A stretch of 64,000 nt of DNA from Rathayibacter rhapontici. Its GTDB lineage: Bacteria; Actinomycetota; Actinomycetes; Actinomycetales; Microbacteriaceae. The DNA is taken from positions 1-64,000 of the forward strand of contig NZ_MUKN01000012.1 of the NCBI RefSeq assembly GCF_001995175.1, read 5' to 3'. The translations under genes were made by a program, and so were the position numbers. Positions 8,969 to 17,071 of the stretch are shown one piece after another; position 1 is the first letter of the stretch, and every line of letters begins with the position of its first letter. The notes under the pieces were generated by a model, which saw only the letters and a list, made by a program, of their open reading frames with translations, was not told where the DNA came from and searched no databases.

Positions 8969-9772
8969 GTGACCCGCTCCCGACTGATCCTGCTCGACAT
9001 CGACGGAACGCTGATGGACGGCGGCGTCGTCGCCCCCTCGGCCGCGGAGGCCGTCGCGGGTGCGCGCCGCAACGGCCATCTGGTGCTGCTCGCGACCGGC
9101 CGCTCGCGCCCCGAGATCCCGCAGAAGGTCCTCGACCTCGGCTTCGACGGGGTCGTCTCGGCCGCGGGCGGGTTCGTCGAGCTCGGCGGCGAGCTCGTCT
9201 CGCGGAGCACGATGCCGGCGGACGCGGTCCGCGAGGTCGTCGACTTCTTCGAGGCGCACCGGATCGAGTTCACGCTGCAGGCGCACGACGCCGTGTTCAC
9301 GAGCGGCGGACTCGCGGCGCGCGTCGCCGAGCTGCACGCCCGCCGGGGCGAGGCGGTGGAGCCGGTCGTCGAGACGCCGCGCGGCCCCGCGCCGACCGAG
9401 GGGATCGCGAAGGCGACGTTCTTCGGCGACCACGACGACACCTTCGCCGTGGTGCGCGACGGCCTGGGCGAGCGCTTCCACGTGGTCACCGGCACCATCC
9501 CATACCTCGGGCACGCGGGCGGCGAGGTGAGCCTGCCCGGCGTCGACAAGGGCGCGGCGCTCCTCGCGCTCGCCGAGCGGCTGGGGCGGGCGGTCGAGGA
9601 CACGGTGGCGATCGGGGACAGCTCGAACGACGTCGAGATGATCACCGCCGCCGGGCTCGGGATCGCGATGGGCAACGCCACCGACGACGTCCTCGCGATC
9701 GCCGACGACGTGACGACGTCGGTGCACGAGGACGGAGTGCGGACGGCGTTCCTCCGTCACGGCCTGATCTGA
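8969..9772 (+). CDS. HAD-superfamily (Cof-type, IIB) phosphatase
   Basis: Probable sugar-phosphate or small-phosphoester phosphatase, 267 residues, GTG start. Motif I 'LLDIDGTLMDG' (residues 8-18) carries the nucleophile Asp. Motif II is 'LLATGRSR', and motifs III/IV fall in the C-terminal 'VDKGAALLALAERLG...IGDSSNDVEMI' block with the Mg-binding acids. The mixed cap between motifs II and III is of the IIB type. The substrate cannot be told from sequence. The gene converges on the flavoprotein gene, with a strong hairpin between them. Confidence 0.9.
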   Translation: MTRSRLILLDIDGTLMDGGVVAPSAAEAVAGARRNGHLVLLATGRSRPEIPQKVLDLGFDGVVSAAGGFVELGGELVSRSTMPADAVREVVDFFEAHRIEFTLQAHDAVFTSGGLAARVAELHARRGEAVEPVVETPRGPAPTEGIAKATFFGDHDDTFAVVRDGLGERFHVVTGTIPYLGHAGGEVSLPGVDKGAALLALAERLGRAVEDTVAIGDSSNDVEMITAAGLGIAMGNATDDVLAIADDVTTSVHEDGVRTAFLRHGLI

Positions 9773-9777
9773 GCCTG

Positions 9778-9807
9778 CCCCGGGCCGTCGGACCCGGGGC
9801 CGACGGC
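9778..9807. terminator. bidirectional hairpin between convergent genes
   Basis: Two alternative perfect stems: CCCCGGG/CCCGGGG (9778-9784/9793-9799) and GCCGTCGG/CCGACGGC (9784-9791/9800-9807). They fill the 37-base gap between the HAD phosphatase (+) and flavoprotein (-) stop codons. No T-tract, as is common in high-GC actinobacteria. Confidence 0.6.
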
Positions 9808-9809
9808 GA

Positions 9810-11117
9810 TCAGGTGTACCAGGAGGGCTCGGGCACGTCGCCCAGCAGGGCGAAGACGCCCACCTCGCGCCGCTTGTACGCGATCGGGTCGTGCAGCGAG
9901 TGGGTGCGGAGGTTCCGCCAGTAGAGGTCGAGCCCGACCGTGCTCGCGCTCGCGCGCGCGCCGGTCAGCTCGAAGACGCGGGTCGCCGTCTCGAGTCCGT
10001 CCTCGACGATGCGGGCCTTGGCCGCCGCGATGCGCACCGCGATCTCGCCGCGACGGCGGGGCGTCAGCTCCTCGCGCGGAGCGTGCAGCACGGCCGAGAG
10101 CTCGGCTCCGGTCGCATCGATCAGCGCCTCGGCCGCCCAGAGCTTGGCCTGCAGATCGCCGTAGCCCTCGAGGAGGTACCACTCGTCGGTCGCGCGCTCC
10201 TTGTCGTCGCCGCCGAAGGGCCAGGCGCGGGTGCGCTCGCGGGTGTAGCGCGCGGCGTGCTCGAGGGCGCCCTGCGCGATGCCGAGGTAGAACTCGGCGA
10301 AGACCTGCTGGATCGTCGGCACGTTCAGCGAGTTGTAGACGAGCGGCTGGAACTCGCGGTCGACGAAGCCGGCGGCCGCGGCCCACGGCACGCGCACGTC
10401 GCGGATCTCGACCGAGCCCGACTCCGTGAGCCGCTGCCCGAGGCTGTCCCAGTCGCGGCCGAAGACGATGCCGTCCTGCGCGGTCGGCACGATCGCGAAG
10501 ACGTGGGTGTCCGTGCCCTCGAGGATCCCCTCGAGCACGGTCAGGTCGCTGACGACACCTCCCGTCGAGAACGACTTGCGGCCCGAGAAGACGAGCTCGT
10601 CGCCCTCCTCGCGGATCGAGAGGTCGGAGTCGCGCGGGTTCACGGCACCGCCGTAGAGCAGGTCCCCTTCGGTGGCGAGCTGCTCGACGGCTGCGATCTG
10701 CCCGGGGGTGCCGACGAGCCGCGCCGCCCACGCCCAGAGGTAGTGGTAGCCCAGCAGCTGGCCGATCGAGCCGTCGGCGCGCGCGACGGTGCGGATCACG
10801 CGCAGGGCGGTGGTCCACTCCTGCCCGCCGCCGCCGTGCTCGCGCGGGCCGAGCAGGGTGACGAGTCCGGCGTTCTTGAGCAGGGCGACCTCGGTGAAGG
10901 GTGCCGCGCCGGCGCGGTCGCGCTCGAGCGCGTCGACCGCGAGGATCGAGGCGACCTCGTCGGCGCGGGCGATCCACTGGGCGGGGGAGTCGGGGCGCGG
11001 GGTGCCGGACCAGCGGTCGGTGAGCGGGTCGCCCAGCGCGGTGGCGCGGGCGGCGGGCTCGTGGCCGGTGGGCGGGGTGGTGGTGCCGGCGGGCGTGGGG
11101 GCGGATGCGGTGCTCAC
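9810..11117 (-). CDS. acyl-CoA dehydrogenase-fold flavoprotein (DszC/SfnC-like monooxygenase)
   Basis: A 435-residue protein of the acyl-CoA dehydrogenase superfamily, in the branch that includes FMNH2-dependent monooxygenases such as DszC and SfnC. Blocks seen: N-terminal helical domain ('LLKNAGLVTLLGPREHGG'), central beta domain ('GDLLYGGAVNPRDSDLSI', 'GRKSFSTGG'), C-terminal helical domain ('FYLGIAQGALEHAARYTRE'). The catalytic base of true acyl-CoA dehydrogenases is not evident. The GTG at 11117 follows GAGAGG. A role in organosulfur or other xenobiotic oxidation is family inference; no flavin reductase gene is adjacent. Divergent from the zinc transporter operon. Confidence 0.82.
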   Translation of the reverse strand: MSTASAPTPAGTTTPPTGHEPAARATALGDPLTDRWSGTPRPDSPAQWIARADEVASILAVDALERDRAGAAPFTEVALLKNAGLVTLLGPREHGGGGQEWTTALRVIRTVARADGSIGQLLGYHYLWAWAARLVGTPGQIAAVEQLATEGDLLYGGAVNPRDSDLSIREEGDELVFSGRKSFSTGGVVSDLTVLEGILEGTDTHVFAIVPTAQDGIVFGRDWDSLGQRLTESGSVEIRDVRVPWAAAAGFVDREFQPLVYNSLNVPTIQQVFAEFYLGIAQGALEHAARYTRERTRAWPFGGDDKERATDEWYLLEGYGDLQAKLWAAEALIDATGAELSAVLHAPREELTPRRRGEIAVRIAAAKARIVEDGLETATRVFELTGARASASTVGLDLYWRNLRTHSLHDPIAYKRREVGVFALLGDVPEPSWYT

Positions 11118-11252
11118 GGTGGTCCTCTCTCGAACGGTGCGGCGACTCTCGCAGCCGGCGGTGCCGCCCGCACCGTGTGCGTCGAGGAGTGACGGCGTGT
11201 GACTCCGCGCGTCGCGGGTGCGCGTCAGGCCGCGTCGCGCCTCCTGTCGACT

Positions 11253-11270
11253 TTGACAATCGTTATCAAT
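11253..11270. promoter_or_regulatory. Zur box upstream of the zinc ABC operon
   Basis: TTGACAATCGTTATCAAT closely resembles the Fur/Zur dyad TGATAAT-N-ATTATCA, with 10 of 15 core positions symmetric. It lies about 58 bases upstream of the binding-protein start and is AT-rich against its surroundings. The zur gene four genes downstream supports zinc-dependent repression. Confidence 0.75.
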
Positions 11271-11327
11271 AGTCGGTACCGTGAAGCACCCCGACCGTCC
11301 GACTCCGGACTCAGATTGGCTTCCTCC

Positions 11328-12329
11328 GTGACGACCCGAACCGCACGCACGCGCTCCCTCTCCGCCGCCGCCCTCCTCGGCGCCGCGGCCCTCGCCCTCT
11401 CGGCCTGCTCCGGTCCGGGCGCCGCGTCCGGCGCGAGCGACGACTCCGGTCTCGTCTCTATCGTCGCGTCGACGAACGTCTACGGCGACCTCGCGCAGAG
11501 CATCGGCGGCGACCTGGTCGAGGTGACGAGCATCATCGACAGCCCGGAGAAGGACCCGCACGAGTACGAGGCCACCGCGCGCGACCAGCTCGCCGTGTCG
11601 GACGCGCAGCTCGTGATCGAGAACGGCGGCGGCTACGACCCGTTCATCGACACGATGATCGACGCGTCCGGCTCCGAGGCGCCCGTCGTCACCGCGACCG
11701 TCGTCGCCGGCCTCGAGGACGAGCACGAGGGCGAGGAGCACTCCGAGGAGGAGGGCGCCGAGGAGGAGGGCCACTCGGACGAGGACGGCCACGAGCACGC
11801 CGCCTACAACGAGCACGTCTGGTACGACCTCGCCGTCGCCCGCGACGTCGCGACCGGGATCGCCGACGAGCTCTCGAGCATCGACCCCGACAACGCGTCG
11901 ACCTACTCCGCCAACGCCGACGCCCTCACCGCCGACCTCGACGCGCTGATCGAGCGCGAGCAGGAGCTCAAGGGCACCCTCCAGGGCCGCTCGATCGCCA
12001 TCACCGAGCCCGTGCCCCTGTACATGACCGAGGCTCTCGGCCTCGTCGACGCGACTCCGGAGGAGTTCAGCGAGGCGATCGAGGAGGGCACCGACGTGCC
12101 CGCCACGCTGCTGCAGGAGACGCTCGCCCTGTTCTCGGACGGCGCCGTCGACGCCCTGGTCTACAACGCGCAGACCTCCGATGCGCAGACGGAGGCGGTG
12201 CTCGAGGCCGCGAAGGCGGCCGGGATCCCCGAGGTCGCCGTCACCGAGACGCTGCCGGACGGCGAGGGCGGGTACGTCGGCTGGATGACCGCGAACCTCG
12301 ACGCCGTCGAGGGGGCGCTCTCGTCGTGA
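11328..12329 (+). CDS. znuA: zinc ABC transporter substrate-binding lipoprotein (ZnuA/AztC-like)
   Basis: Captures Zn(II) outside the membrane and hands it to the permease, 333 residues. A signal peptide ends in the lipobox 'LSACSG'. The mature protein has the cluster A-I pattern 'VASTNVYGDLAQSIGGDLVEV', with metal-ligand His in 'DPHEYEA' and 'NEHVWYD' and an acidic C-terminal ligand region. An Asp/Glu/His-rich loop (about residues 125-155, 'HEGEEHSEEEGAEEEGHSDE') is typical of zinc-specific members. Start choice is uncertain: the GTG at 11328 is preferred, a TTG at 11316 is possible, and neither has a strong ribosome site. Confidence 0.9.
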   Translation: MTTRTARTRSLSAAALLGAAALALSACSGPGAASGASDDSGLVSIVASTNVYGDLAQSIGGDLVEVTSIIDSPEKDPHEYEATARDQLAVSDAQLVIENGGGYDPFIDTMIDASGSEAPVVTATVVAGLEDEHEGEEHSEEEGAEEEGHSDEDGHEHAAYNEHVWYDLAVARDVATGIADELSSIDPDNASTYSANADALTADLDALIEREQELKGTLQGRSIAITEPVPLYMTEALGLVDATPEEFSEAIEEGTDVPATLLQETLALFSDGAVDALVYNAQTSDAQTEAVLEAAKAAGIPEVAVTETLPDGEGGYVGWMTANLDAVEGALSS

Positions 12330-13255
12330 CGCCCCCGTCCCCGATCGATCGGCCCGTCTCCCCGGAGGCGGGCCTTCCGGCGTCTCCGGCCGTGCTGCGG
12401 ATGCGCGGCGCCGGCCTCCGCTTCGGCTCCCGGGAGCTGTGGGGCGGAGTGGACCTCGACGTGCAGGCGGGCGAGTTCGTCGCCGTGCTCGGCGCGAACG
12501 GATCCGGCAAGACCAGCCTGCTGAAGGCGGTCCTGGGCCAGCAGCCGCTGAGCACCGGCGAGCTGCAGGTGCTCGGCGCTCCCGTGCACCGCGGCAACCG
12601 CCGGATCGGCTACATCCCCCAGCAGAAGCTCGCCGACGACGGCACTCCGCTGCGCGCCCGCGACCTGATCGGCCTGGGCATCGACGGCCACCGCTTCGGG
12701 CTGCCGCTGCCCTCGCGGGCCCGCCGCGAGCAGGTCGACGCCCTGCTCGCCGCCGTCGGGGCGACCGAGTACGCCGACGCCCCGCTCGGCAGCCTCTCCG
12801 GAGGCGAGCAGCAGCGCGTCCGCGTCGGCCAGGCCCTCGCGGGCGACCCGGCCCTCCTGCTCTGCGACGAGCCGCTGATCGCCCTCGACCTGGCGCACCA
12901 GCGCGCGGTCAGCGAGCTGATCGACCGGCACCGGCGCGAGCGGGACCTGGGCGTCCTCTTCGTGACGCACGACGTGAATCCGGTGCTGCGGATGGTCGAT
13001 CGCGTGCTGTACCTCGCCGGGGGCCGGTTCCGCATCGGCACGCCCGACGAGGTGCTGCGCTCGGAGGTCCTGAGCGACCTGTACGACGCGCCCGTCGACG
13101 TGATCCGCGCCCGCGGTCGGATCATCGTGGTCGGCGCCCCCGACCACTCGCACGCGCACGAGCACGAGTCGGAGCACCGGCACGCAGCGGAGCACCGCCA
13201 CGAGCCCGAGCGCCGGCGCGAGCACCGCCACGACACCCCGGAGGAGCGCGCCTGA
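12326..13255 (+). CDS. znuC: zinc ABC transporter ATP-binding protein with His-rich C-terminal tail
   Basis: Energises zinc import, 309 residues. Walker A 'GANGSGKT' (56-63), Q-loop near 'YIPQQK', signature 'LSGGEQQR' (157-164), Walker B 'LLLCDEP' (177-183), H-loop 'THD' (about 214-216). The GTG start overlaps the znuA stop by 4 bases. Unusual: after the ATPase domain (ending near residue 270) there is a tail of about 37 residues with ten His among Glu and Arg ('HSHAHEHESEHRH...'). It faces the cytosol and could bind zinc. The ATG of the permease overlaps its stop codon. Confidence 0.92.
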   Translation: MTPPSPIDRPVSPEAGLPASPAVLRMRGAGLRFGSRELWGGVDLDVQAGEFVAVLGANGSGKTSLLKAVLGQQPLSTGELQVLGAPVHRGNRRIGYIPQQKLADDGTPLRARDLIGLGIDGHRFGLPLPSRARREQVDALLAAVGATEYADAPLGSLSGGEQQRVRVGQALAGDPALLLCDEPLIALDLAHQRAVSELIDRHRRERDLGVLFVTHDVNPVLRMVDRVLYLAGGRFRIGTPDEVLRSEVLSDLYDAPVDVIRARGRIIVVGAPDHSHAHEHESEHRHAAEHRHEPERRREHRHDTPEERA

Positions 13256-14127
13256 TGGACGACGTCTGGTCGCAGATCTTCGACTTCTCGGACTACGGAG
13301 CGCTGCTGGCGCTGCTGCGGAACTCGGTCATCGCCGGCGCCGTCCTCGGCGTGGTCGGCGGGCTCATCGGCGTCTTCGTGATGTCGCGCGACATGGCGTT
13401 CGCGGTGCACGGCATCAGCGAGCTGTCCTTCGCGGGCGCCTCCGCGGGCCTGCTGCTCGGGATCGGCGTGGTGCAGGGATCGATCGTCGGCTCGCTCGTG
13501 GCGGCGCTGCTGATCGGCCTGCTCGGCTCCCGCGCCCGCGACCGCAACTCGATCATCGCCGTGCTCATGCCGTTCGGCCTGGGCATCGGGATCCTCTGCC
13601 TCGCGCTCTATCCGGGCCGCAGCGCGAACAAGTTCGGCCTGCTCACCGGGCAGATCGTCGCAGTCGACGACCCGCAGCTCGGCTGGCTCATCGCGATCTC
13701 GGTCGTCGTCGTGATCGGGCTCGCCCTGATCTGGCGCCCCCTGACCTTCGCGAGCGTGGACGCCGACGTCGCGGCGGCCCGCGGAGTCCCGACGCGCGGG
13801 CTGTCGATCGTCTTCATGCTGCTGCTCGGCCTGGCCGTGGCCGTGTCGGTGCAGGTCGTCGGCTCGCTCCTGGTGCTCGCGATCCTGGTGACGCCGGCTG
13901 CCGCCGCCCTGCGGATCTCGGCCTCGCCGGTGATCGTGCCGCTGCTGAGCACGCTCTTCGCGGTCGGGTCGCTGGTCGGGGGGATCCTGCTGGCGCTGGG
14001 CGGCTCGGTGCCGATCAGTCCGTACGTGACGACGATCTCGTTCACGATCTACGTCGTCTGCCGGATCGCCGGGCGGCGGGGAGTCCGGCATCGGCGATCA
14101 CCGGCGCTCGCCGGGGCGGGGGTATAG
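13255..14127 (+). CDS. znuB: zinc ABC transporter permease (ZnuB/AztB-like)
   Basis: Membrane channel of the zinc importer, 290 residues, ABC-3 family with 7-9 membrane segments. Typical stretches are 'NSVIAGAVLGVVGGLIGVF', 'GISELSFAGASAGLLLGIG' and 'VQVVGSLLVLAILVTPAA', the last being the conserved family block. It starts at an ATG overlapping the znuC stop by 1 base, so translation is coupled. zur follows after 34 bases. Confidence 0.92.
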   Translation: MDDVWSQIFDFSDYGALLALLRNSVIAGAVLGVVGGLIGVFVMSRDMAFAVHGISELSFAGASAGLLLGIGVVQGSIVGSLVAALLIGLLGSRARDRNSIIAVLMPFGLGIGILCLALYPGRSANKFGLLTGQIVAVDDPQLGWLIAISVVVVIGLALIWRPLTFASVDADVAAARGVPTRGLSIVFMLLLGLAVAVSVQVVGSLLVLAILVTPAAAALRISASPVIVPLLSTLFAVGSLVGGILLALGGSVPISPYVTTISFTIYVVCRIAGRRGVRHRRSPALAGAGV

Positions 14128-14161
14128 CGTGGCCCGGGTCGTGAGACGGGAAGGTGGTCCG

Positions 14162-14560
14162 GTGGTCAAGCGGAACACGTGGCAGAGGGAAGCGGTGCGC
14201 GAGGCGCTGACCGGGCGCGACGACTTCGTCAGCGCGCAGGGGCTGCACAGCGCGCTGCACGCGTCGGGCTCGCCGATCGGCCTGGCGACGGTGTACCGCG
14301 CGCTCGCCGACCTCGCGGTCGAGGGCGAGGCCGACTCGCTGCAGTCGCCCGACGGCGAGAGCCTCTACCGGGCGTGCACTCCGGGGACGCACCACCACCA
14401 CCTGATCTGCCGGCGCTGCGGGCTGACGGTGGAGATCGCGGCCGACGAGGTCGAGACCTGGGCGCGCTCCGTCGCCGGGCAGCACGGCTTCACCGACGCG
14501 CACCACGTCGTCGACGTGTTCGGCCTCTGCGCCGAGTGCACGAGGGCGACCGCGGACTGA
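14162..14560 (+). CDS. zur: zinc uptake regulator Zur (Fur family)
   Basis: Zinc-responsive repressor, 132 residues. The N-terminal winged helix includes 'LATVYRALADLAVEGEADS' (recognition helix about 40-58). The dimerisation domain has 'HHHHLICRRCG' with Cys83/Cys86 and 'GLCAEC' with Cys123/Cys126, the structural zinc site. The GTG at 14162 follows GGGAAGG; an upstream in-frame GTG at 14129 is 2 bases past the permease stop and lacks a ribosome site. Last gene of the operon, so Zur represses its own synthesis through the box at 11253-11270. Confidence 0.93.
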   Translation: MVKRNTWQREAVREALTGRDDFVSAQGLHSALHASGSPIGLATVYRALADLAVEGEADSLQSPDGESLYRACTPGTHHHHLICRRCGLTVEIAADEVETWARSVAGQHGFTDAHHVVDVFGLCAECTRATAD

Positions 14561-14566
14561 GGCGGC

Positions 14567-15052
14567 TCAGGCCGGCAGGAAGACGCCGGCCGCCCGGTCC
14601 TTCACGACCGCTCCGGCGGGCAGGACCCGGCCGCTCATCGCGATGTAGACGCCCGGCGGCAGCAGCTGCACCGCGGCCACCGCGGCGCCGAGGTTGAAGG
14701 ACGCGTCGCTGTCCCGCATCCGCGCGGGCTGCATCGCGCCGGTCAGCACCACCACGCGGTCGCGGACGGTGCCGATCGCCTCGGCCGTGGCGGTCATGGT
14801 GTCGGTGCCGTGCGTGAGGACGATGCGGTCCTCCTCCGCCTCGAGGACCCGCTGCCGGATGAGGGCGCGGTCGTCGTCGTCGAGGTCGAGGCTGTCCTTC
14901 GCGAGCACCTCCTCGATGCGGAACTCGAGCGTCGAGAGCACGGGCTCGAGCAGGCGCGGGATCGTCGGAGCACCGATCACGAGCTTGCCCGCGAGCGAGT
15001 ACTCCTTGTCGATCGTGCCGCCGGTGGTGAGGACGAGGATGCGATCTGTCAC
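14567..15052 (-). CDS. short asparaginase-domain protein
   Basis: 161 residues matching only the N-terminal half of type I/II L-asparaginases, which are usually about 330 residues. Both catalytic threonine motifs are present: 'TTGGTID' (residues 9-15) and 'LTHGTDTM' (79-86). The C-terminal dimer-forming domain is absent and the frame ends cleanly, so this is the known short asparaginase-domain form rather than a truncation. Asparaginase activity is not assured. The GTG start overlaps the stop of the upstream DUF4436 gene by 4 bases, so the two form an operon. Confidence 0.85.
   Translation of the reverse strand: MTDRILVLTTGGTIDKEYSLAGKLVIGAPTIPRLLEPVLSTLEFRIEEVLAKDSLDLDDDDRALIRQRVLEAEEDRIVLTHGTDTMTATAEAIGTVRDRVVVLTGAMQPARMRDSDASFNLGAAVAAVQLLPPGVYIAMSGRVLPAGAVVKDRAAGVFLPA
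14570..14591. terminator. possible hairpin between zur and the convergent asparaginase gene
   Basis: Perfect 7-base stem GGCCGGC/GCCGGCC with an 8-base loop, 10 bases after the zur stop and overlapping the 3' end of the opposite gene. No T-tract. Confidence 0.35.
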
Positions 15053-16065
15053 TCCCTCACAGTAGAGCGGGCCTCCGACACGGGCGGCGCGGCGTCCGGC
15101 GCCGGGATCGTGGTCGGCCGGAGCTCCTCCGAGCGGTCAGGGGCCGGCTGCCGGGGGATCGCACGATGGCCCCAGCGGTTCCACGCCGCGATGTAGATGG
15201 CGAGTCCGGTGACGAGCCCCGCGATCACCCACAGCACGACGAGGTAGTCGATCCACGAGCCGACCGGCGGCGAGCCGGGGAGGAAGTTCCGCAGCGGGAT
15301 GACGGCGAAGAGCATCGCGCCGATCCAGCTCGTGAGGGTGGCCTCCACCCTCCGGCGGCCGGTGTAGGCGCTGATGGCGACGAACAGGACCAGCACCGGG
15401 GTGACCGCCATCAACCCGAGCAGCACGATCCCGAAGGCGACCGTGCTCGCCGAGCGGGTCGCGGTGATGATGACCGAGGTGAGCGCTTCATCGCCGTCGG
15501 CCGTGGGGACGGTGTCGCCGGGGTGGGCGGCCGTCACGGTGTTCAAGTGCCATCCCGGCACGGAGTCGTCGATGCAGACCCGGGTGGGCACCGCGGTGTG
15601 CTCGTGGTCGTCGTGATCGTCCTCCCCGAGGAAGGCGAACGTCGTCAGGTCGGCCCGGTAGCTGTCGAAGGGCCACTCCTCCACGGTCCCCTCGGCGAAG
15701 TCCGACTGCACCGAGCTGTCGAGCACTTCGCCCGCCGGGAACGTCAGGACGCTCGGCCCGTCGACCGGGAACGTCACCAGGCTGATCGTCTCGTCGGCCG
15801 TGTACCCGTCGGAGGAGGTCAGGCCCTTCGAGGGCACCAGCGTCATCTGGAACTCGAGCCGCTGGCGGGCCGCGTTCACCTCCGCCGGCTGGAGCTTCAC
15901 GGTGACGGGGTCGTCGCCCGCGACGACCGTCTCGCATCCCTCGCTCGAGTCCCGGATGCCGCCCGCGTACGTCAGCACGACCGTCGCGTACACGAGGACC
16001 GCCGCCAGGACGGCGAGGAGGACCGGCCATCGACGGCGCCGGGGACGAGGGCGGGGGTCGGTCAT
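15049..16065 (-). CDS. DUF4436 family membrane protein
   Basis: 338 residues of unknown function. An N-terminal membrane anchor ('WPVLLAVLAAVLVYATVVL') precedes an extracytoplasmic domain with an acidic/His patch ('LGEDDHDDHEHTA'). A C-terminal bundle of about three membrane segments follows ('VAFGIVLLGLMAVTPVLVLF', 'LTSWIGAMLFAVIPLRNFLP', 'LVVLWVIAGLVTGLAIYIAA'). The 'AMLFAVIPLRNFLPGSPPVG' block is characteristic of the family. The ATG at 16065 is preferred to an upstream ATG at 16137 because the anchor then starts after a short basic stretch. Co-transcribed with the short asparaginase gene. Confidence 0.85.
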   Translation of the reverse strand: MTDPRPRPRRRRWPVLLAVLAAVLVYATVVLTYAGGIRDSSEGCETVVAGDDPVTVKLQPAEVNAARQRLEFQMTLVPSKGLTSSDGYTADETISLVTFPVDGPSVLTFPAGEVLDSSVQSDFAEGTVEEWPFDSYRADLTTFAFLGEDDHDDHEHTAVPTRVCIDDSVPGWHLNTVTAAHPGDTVPTADGDEALTSVIITATRSASTVAFGIVLLGLMAVTPVLVLFVAISAYTGRRRVEATLTSWIGAMLFAVIPLRNFLPGSPPVGSWIDYLVVLWVIAGLVTGLAIYIAAWNRWGHRAIPRQPAPDRSEELRPTTIPAPDAAPPVSEARSTVRE

Positions 16066-16183
16066 CTGCCGAGCATAGGGTGCCGCCTCGCGGCGCCGAC
16101 GAAGGACTGGAGTGGCGACTGCACGGGCCGACTGCACGGAGCCTCCGGTGCACGCGGTGCGCTCGTACCGGAGGCCCCGATCC

Positions 16184-17071
16184 TCAGCCCTTGACCGCTC
16201 CCGCGCTCAATCCCTGCACGAGGAACTTCTGCACGTAGGCGAACAGGACGACCACGGGGACCACAGCGATCACCCCACCGGCGGCGAGAGCGCCGAAGTC
16301 GGTCCCGAACTCGCCCAAGAGGTAGCTCAGACCCACCGGGATCGTGAACTGGTCCTGGCTCGAGAGGAACATGATCGCGAAGAGGAAGTTGTTCCACGCG
16401 CTGATGAAGGCGAACGACCCGACCGCGACGATGCCCGGGCGCAGCAGCGGCAGGACGATCAGGCAGAACGCCCGGACGCGCCCGCAGCCGTCGACCCAGG
16501 CCGCCTCCTCCAGGTCGATCGGCACGTTCCGGATGAAGCCGGACATCAGGACCAGCGAGAGCGGCAGGTGGAACACCGTGTCCGAGATGATCAGGCTCCA
16601 GAGCGAGTCCGTCAGCCCCAGGCCGTTGAAGATCTCGAACAGGGGGATGAGCATCATCGCCCCGGGGATGAACTGGGTGCAGAGCATCACCAGCAGGAAG
16701 GCCGACTTGCCGCGGAACTGGAACCGCGCCAGACCGTAGCCGCCCAGGAGCCCGATGAGGGTGGAGACGACGAGGCTGGCCACTCCGACCGAGAGGCTGT
16801 TGACGAAGTAGATCCCGAAGCCGGAGCCGTTCCACACCGTCACGAAGTTGTCGACGGTCAGCGGCCACGGGAGCAGCGAGGTCGATCCGGCCGGGCGGAA
16901 GGCGAAGAGCAGCATCCAGTAGAACGGCACGAGCGTGAAGACGAGGGCGACGGCGAGCGGACCGCCGAGCAGGAGCCGCTCGCCGATCCGACGGCGGTTC
17001 GCCCTCCGCTGGTGCGCCCGCTCCTCGACGGGGATCGCGGGGGCGAGGGGGCGTTCGAGTGCCGTGGTCAT
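16184..17071 (-). CDS. carbohydrate ABC transporter permease (MalG type)
   Basis: CUT1 importer membrane subunit, 295 residues with six membrane segments ('LLGGPLAVALVFTLVPFYWM' first). EAA loop 'DLEEAAWVDGCGRVRAFCLI' near residues 190-210. The C-terminal 'KFLVQGLSAGAVKG' is the canonical MalG ending. The ATG overlaps the stop of the partner permease by 4 bases. Its position next to sugar-acid catabolic genes suggests a polar sugar or sugar-acid substrate (inference). Confidence 0.93.
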   Translation of the reverse strand: MTTALERPLAPAIPVEERAHQRRANRRRIGERLLLGGPLAVALVFTLVPFYWMLLFAFRPAGSTSLLPWPLTVDNFVTVWNGSGFGIYFVNSLSVGVASLVVSTLIGLLGGYGLARFQFRGKSAFLLVMLCTQFIPGAMMLIPLFEIFNGLGLTDSLWSLIISDTVFHLPLSLVLMSGFIRNVPIDLEEAAWVDGCGRVRAFCLIVLPLLRPGIVAVGSFAFISAWNNFLFAIMFLSSQDQFTIPVGLSYLLGEFGTDFGALAAGGVIAVVPVVVLFAYVQKFLVQGLSAGAVKG

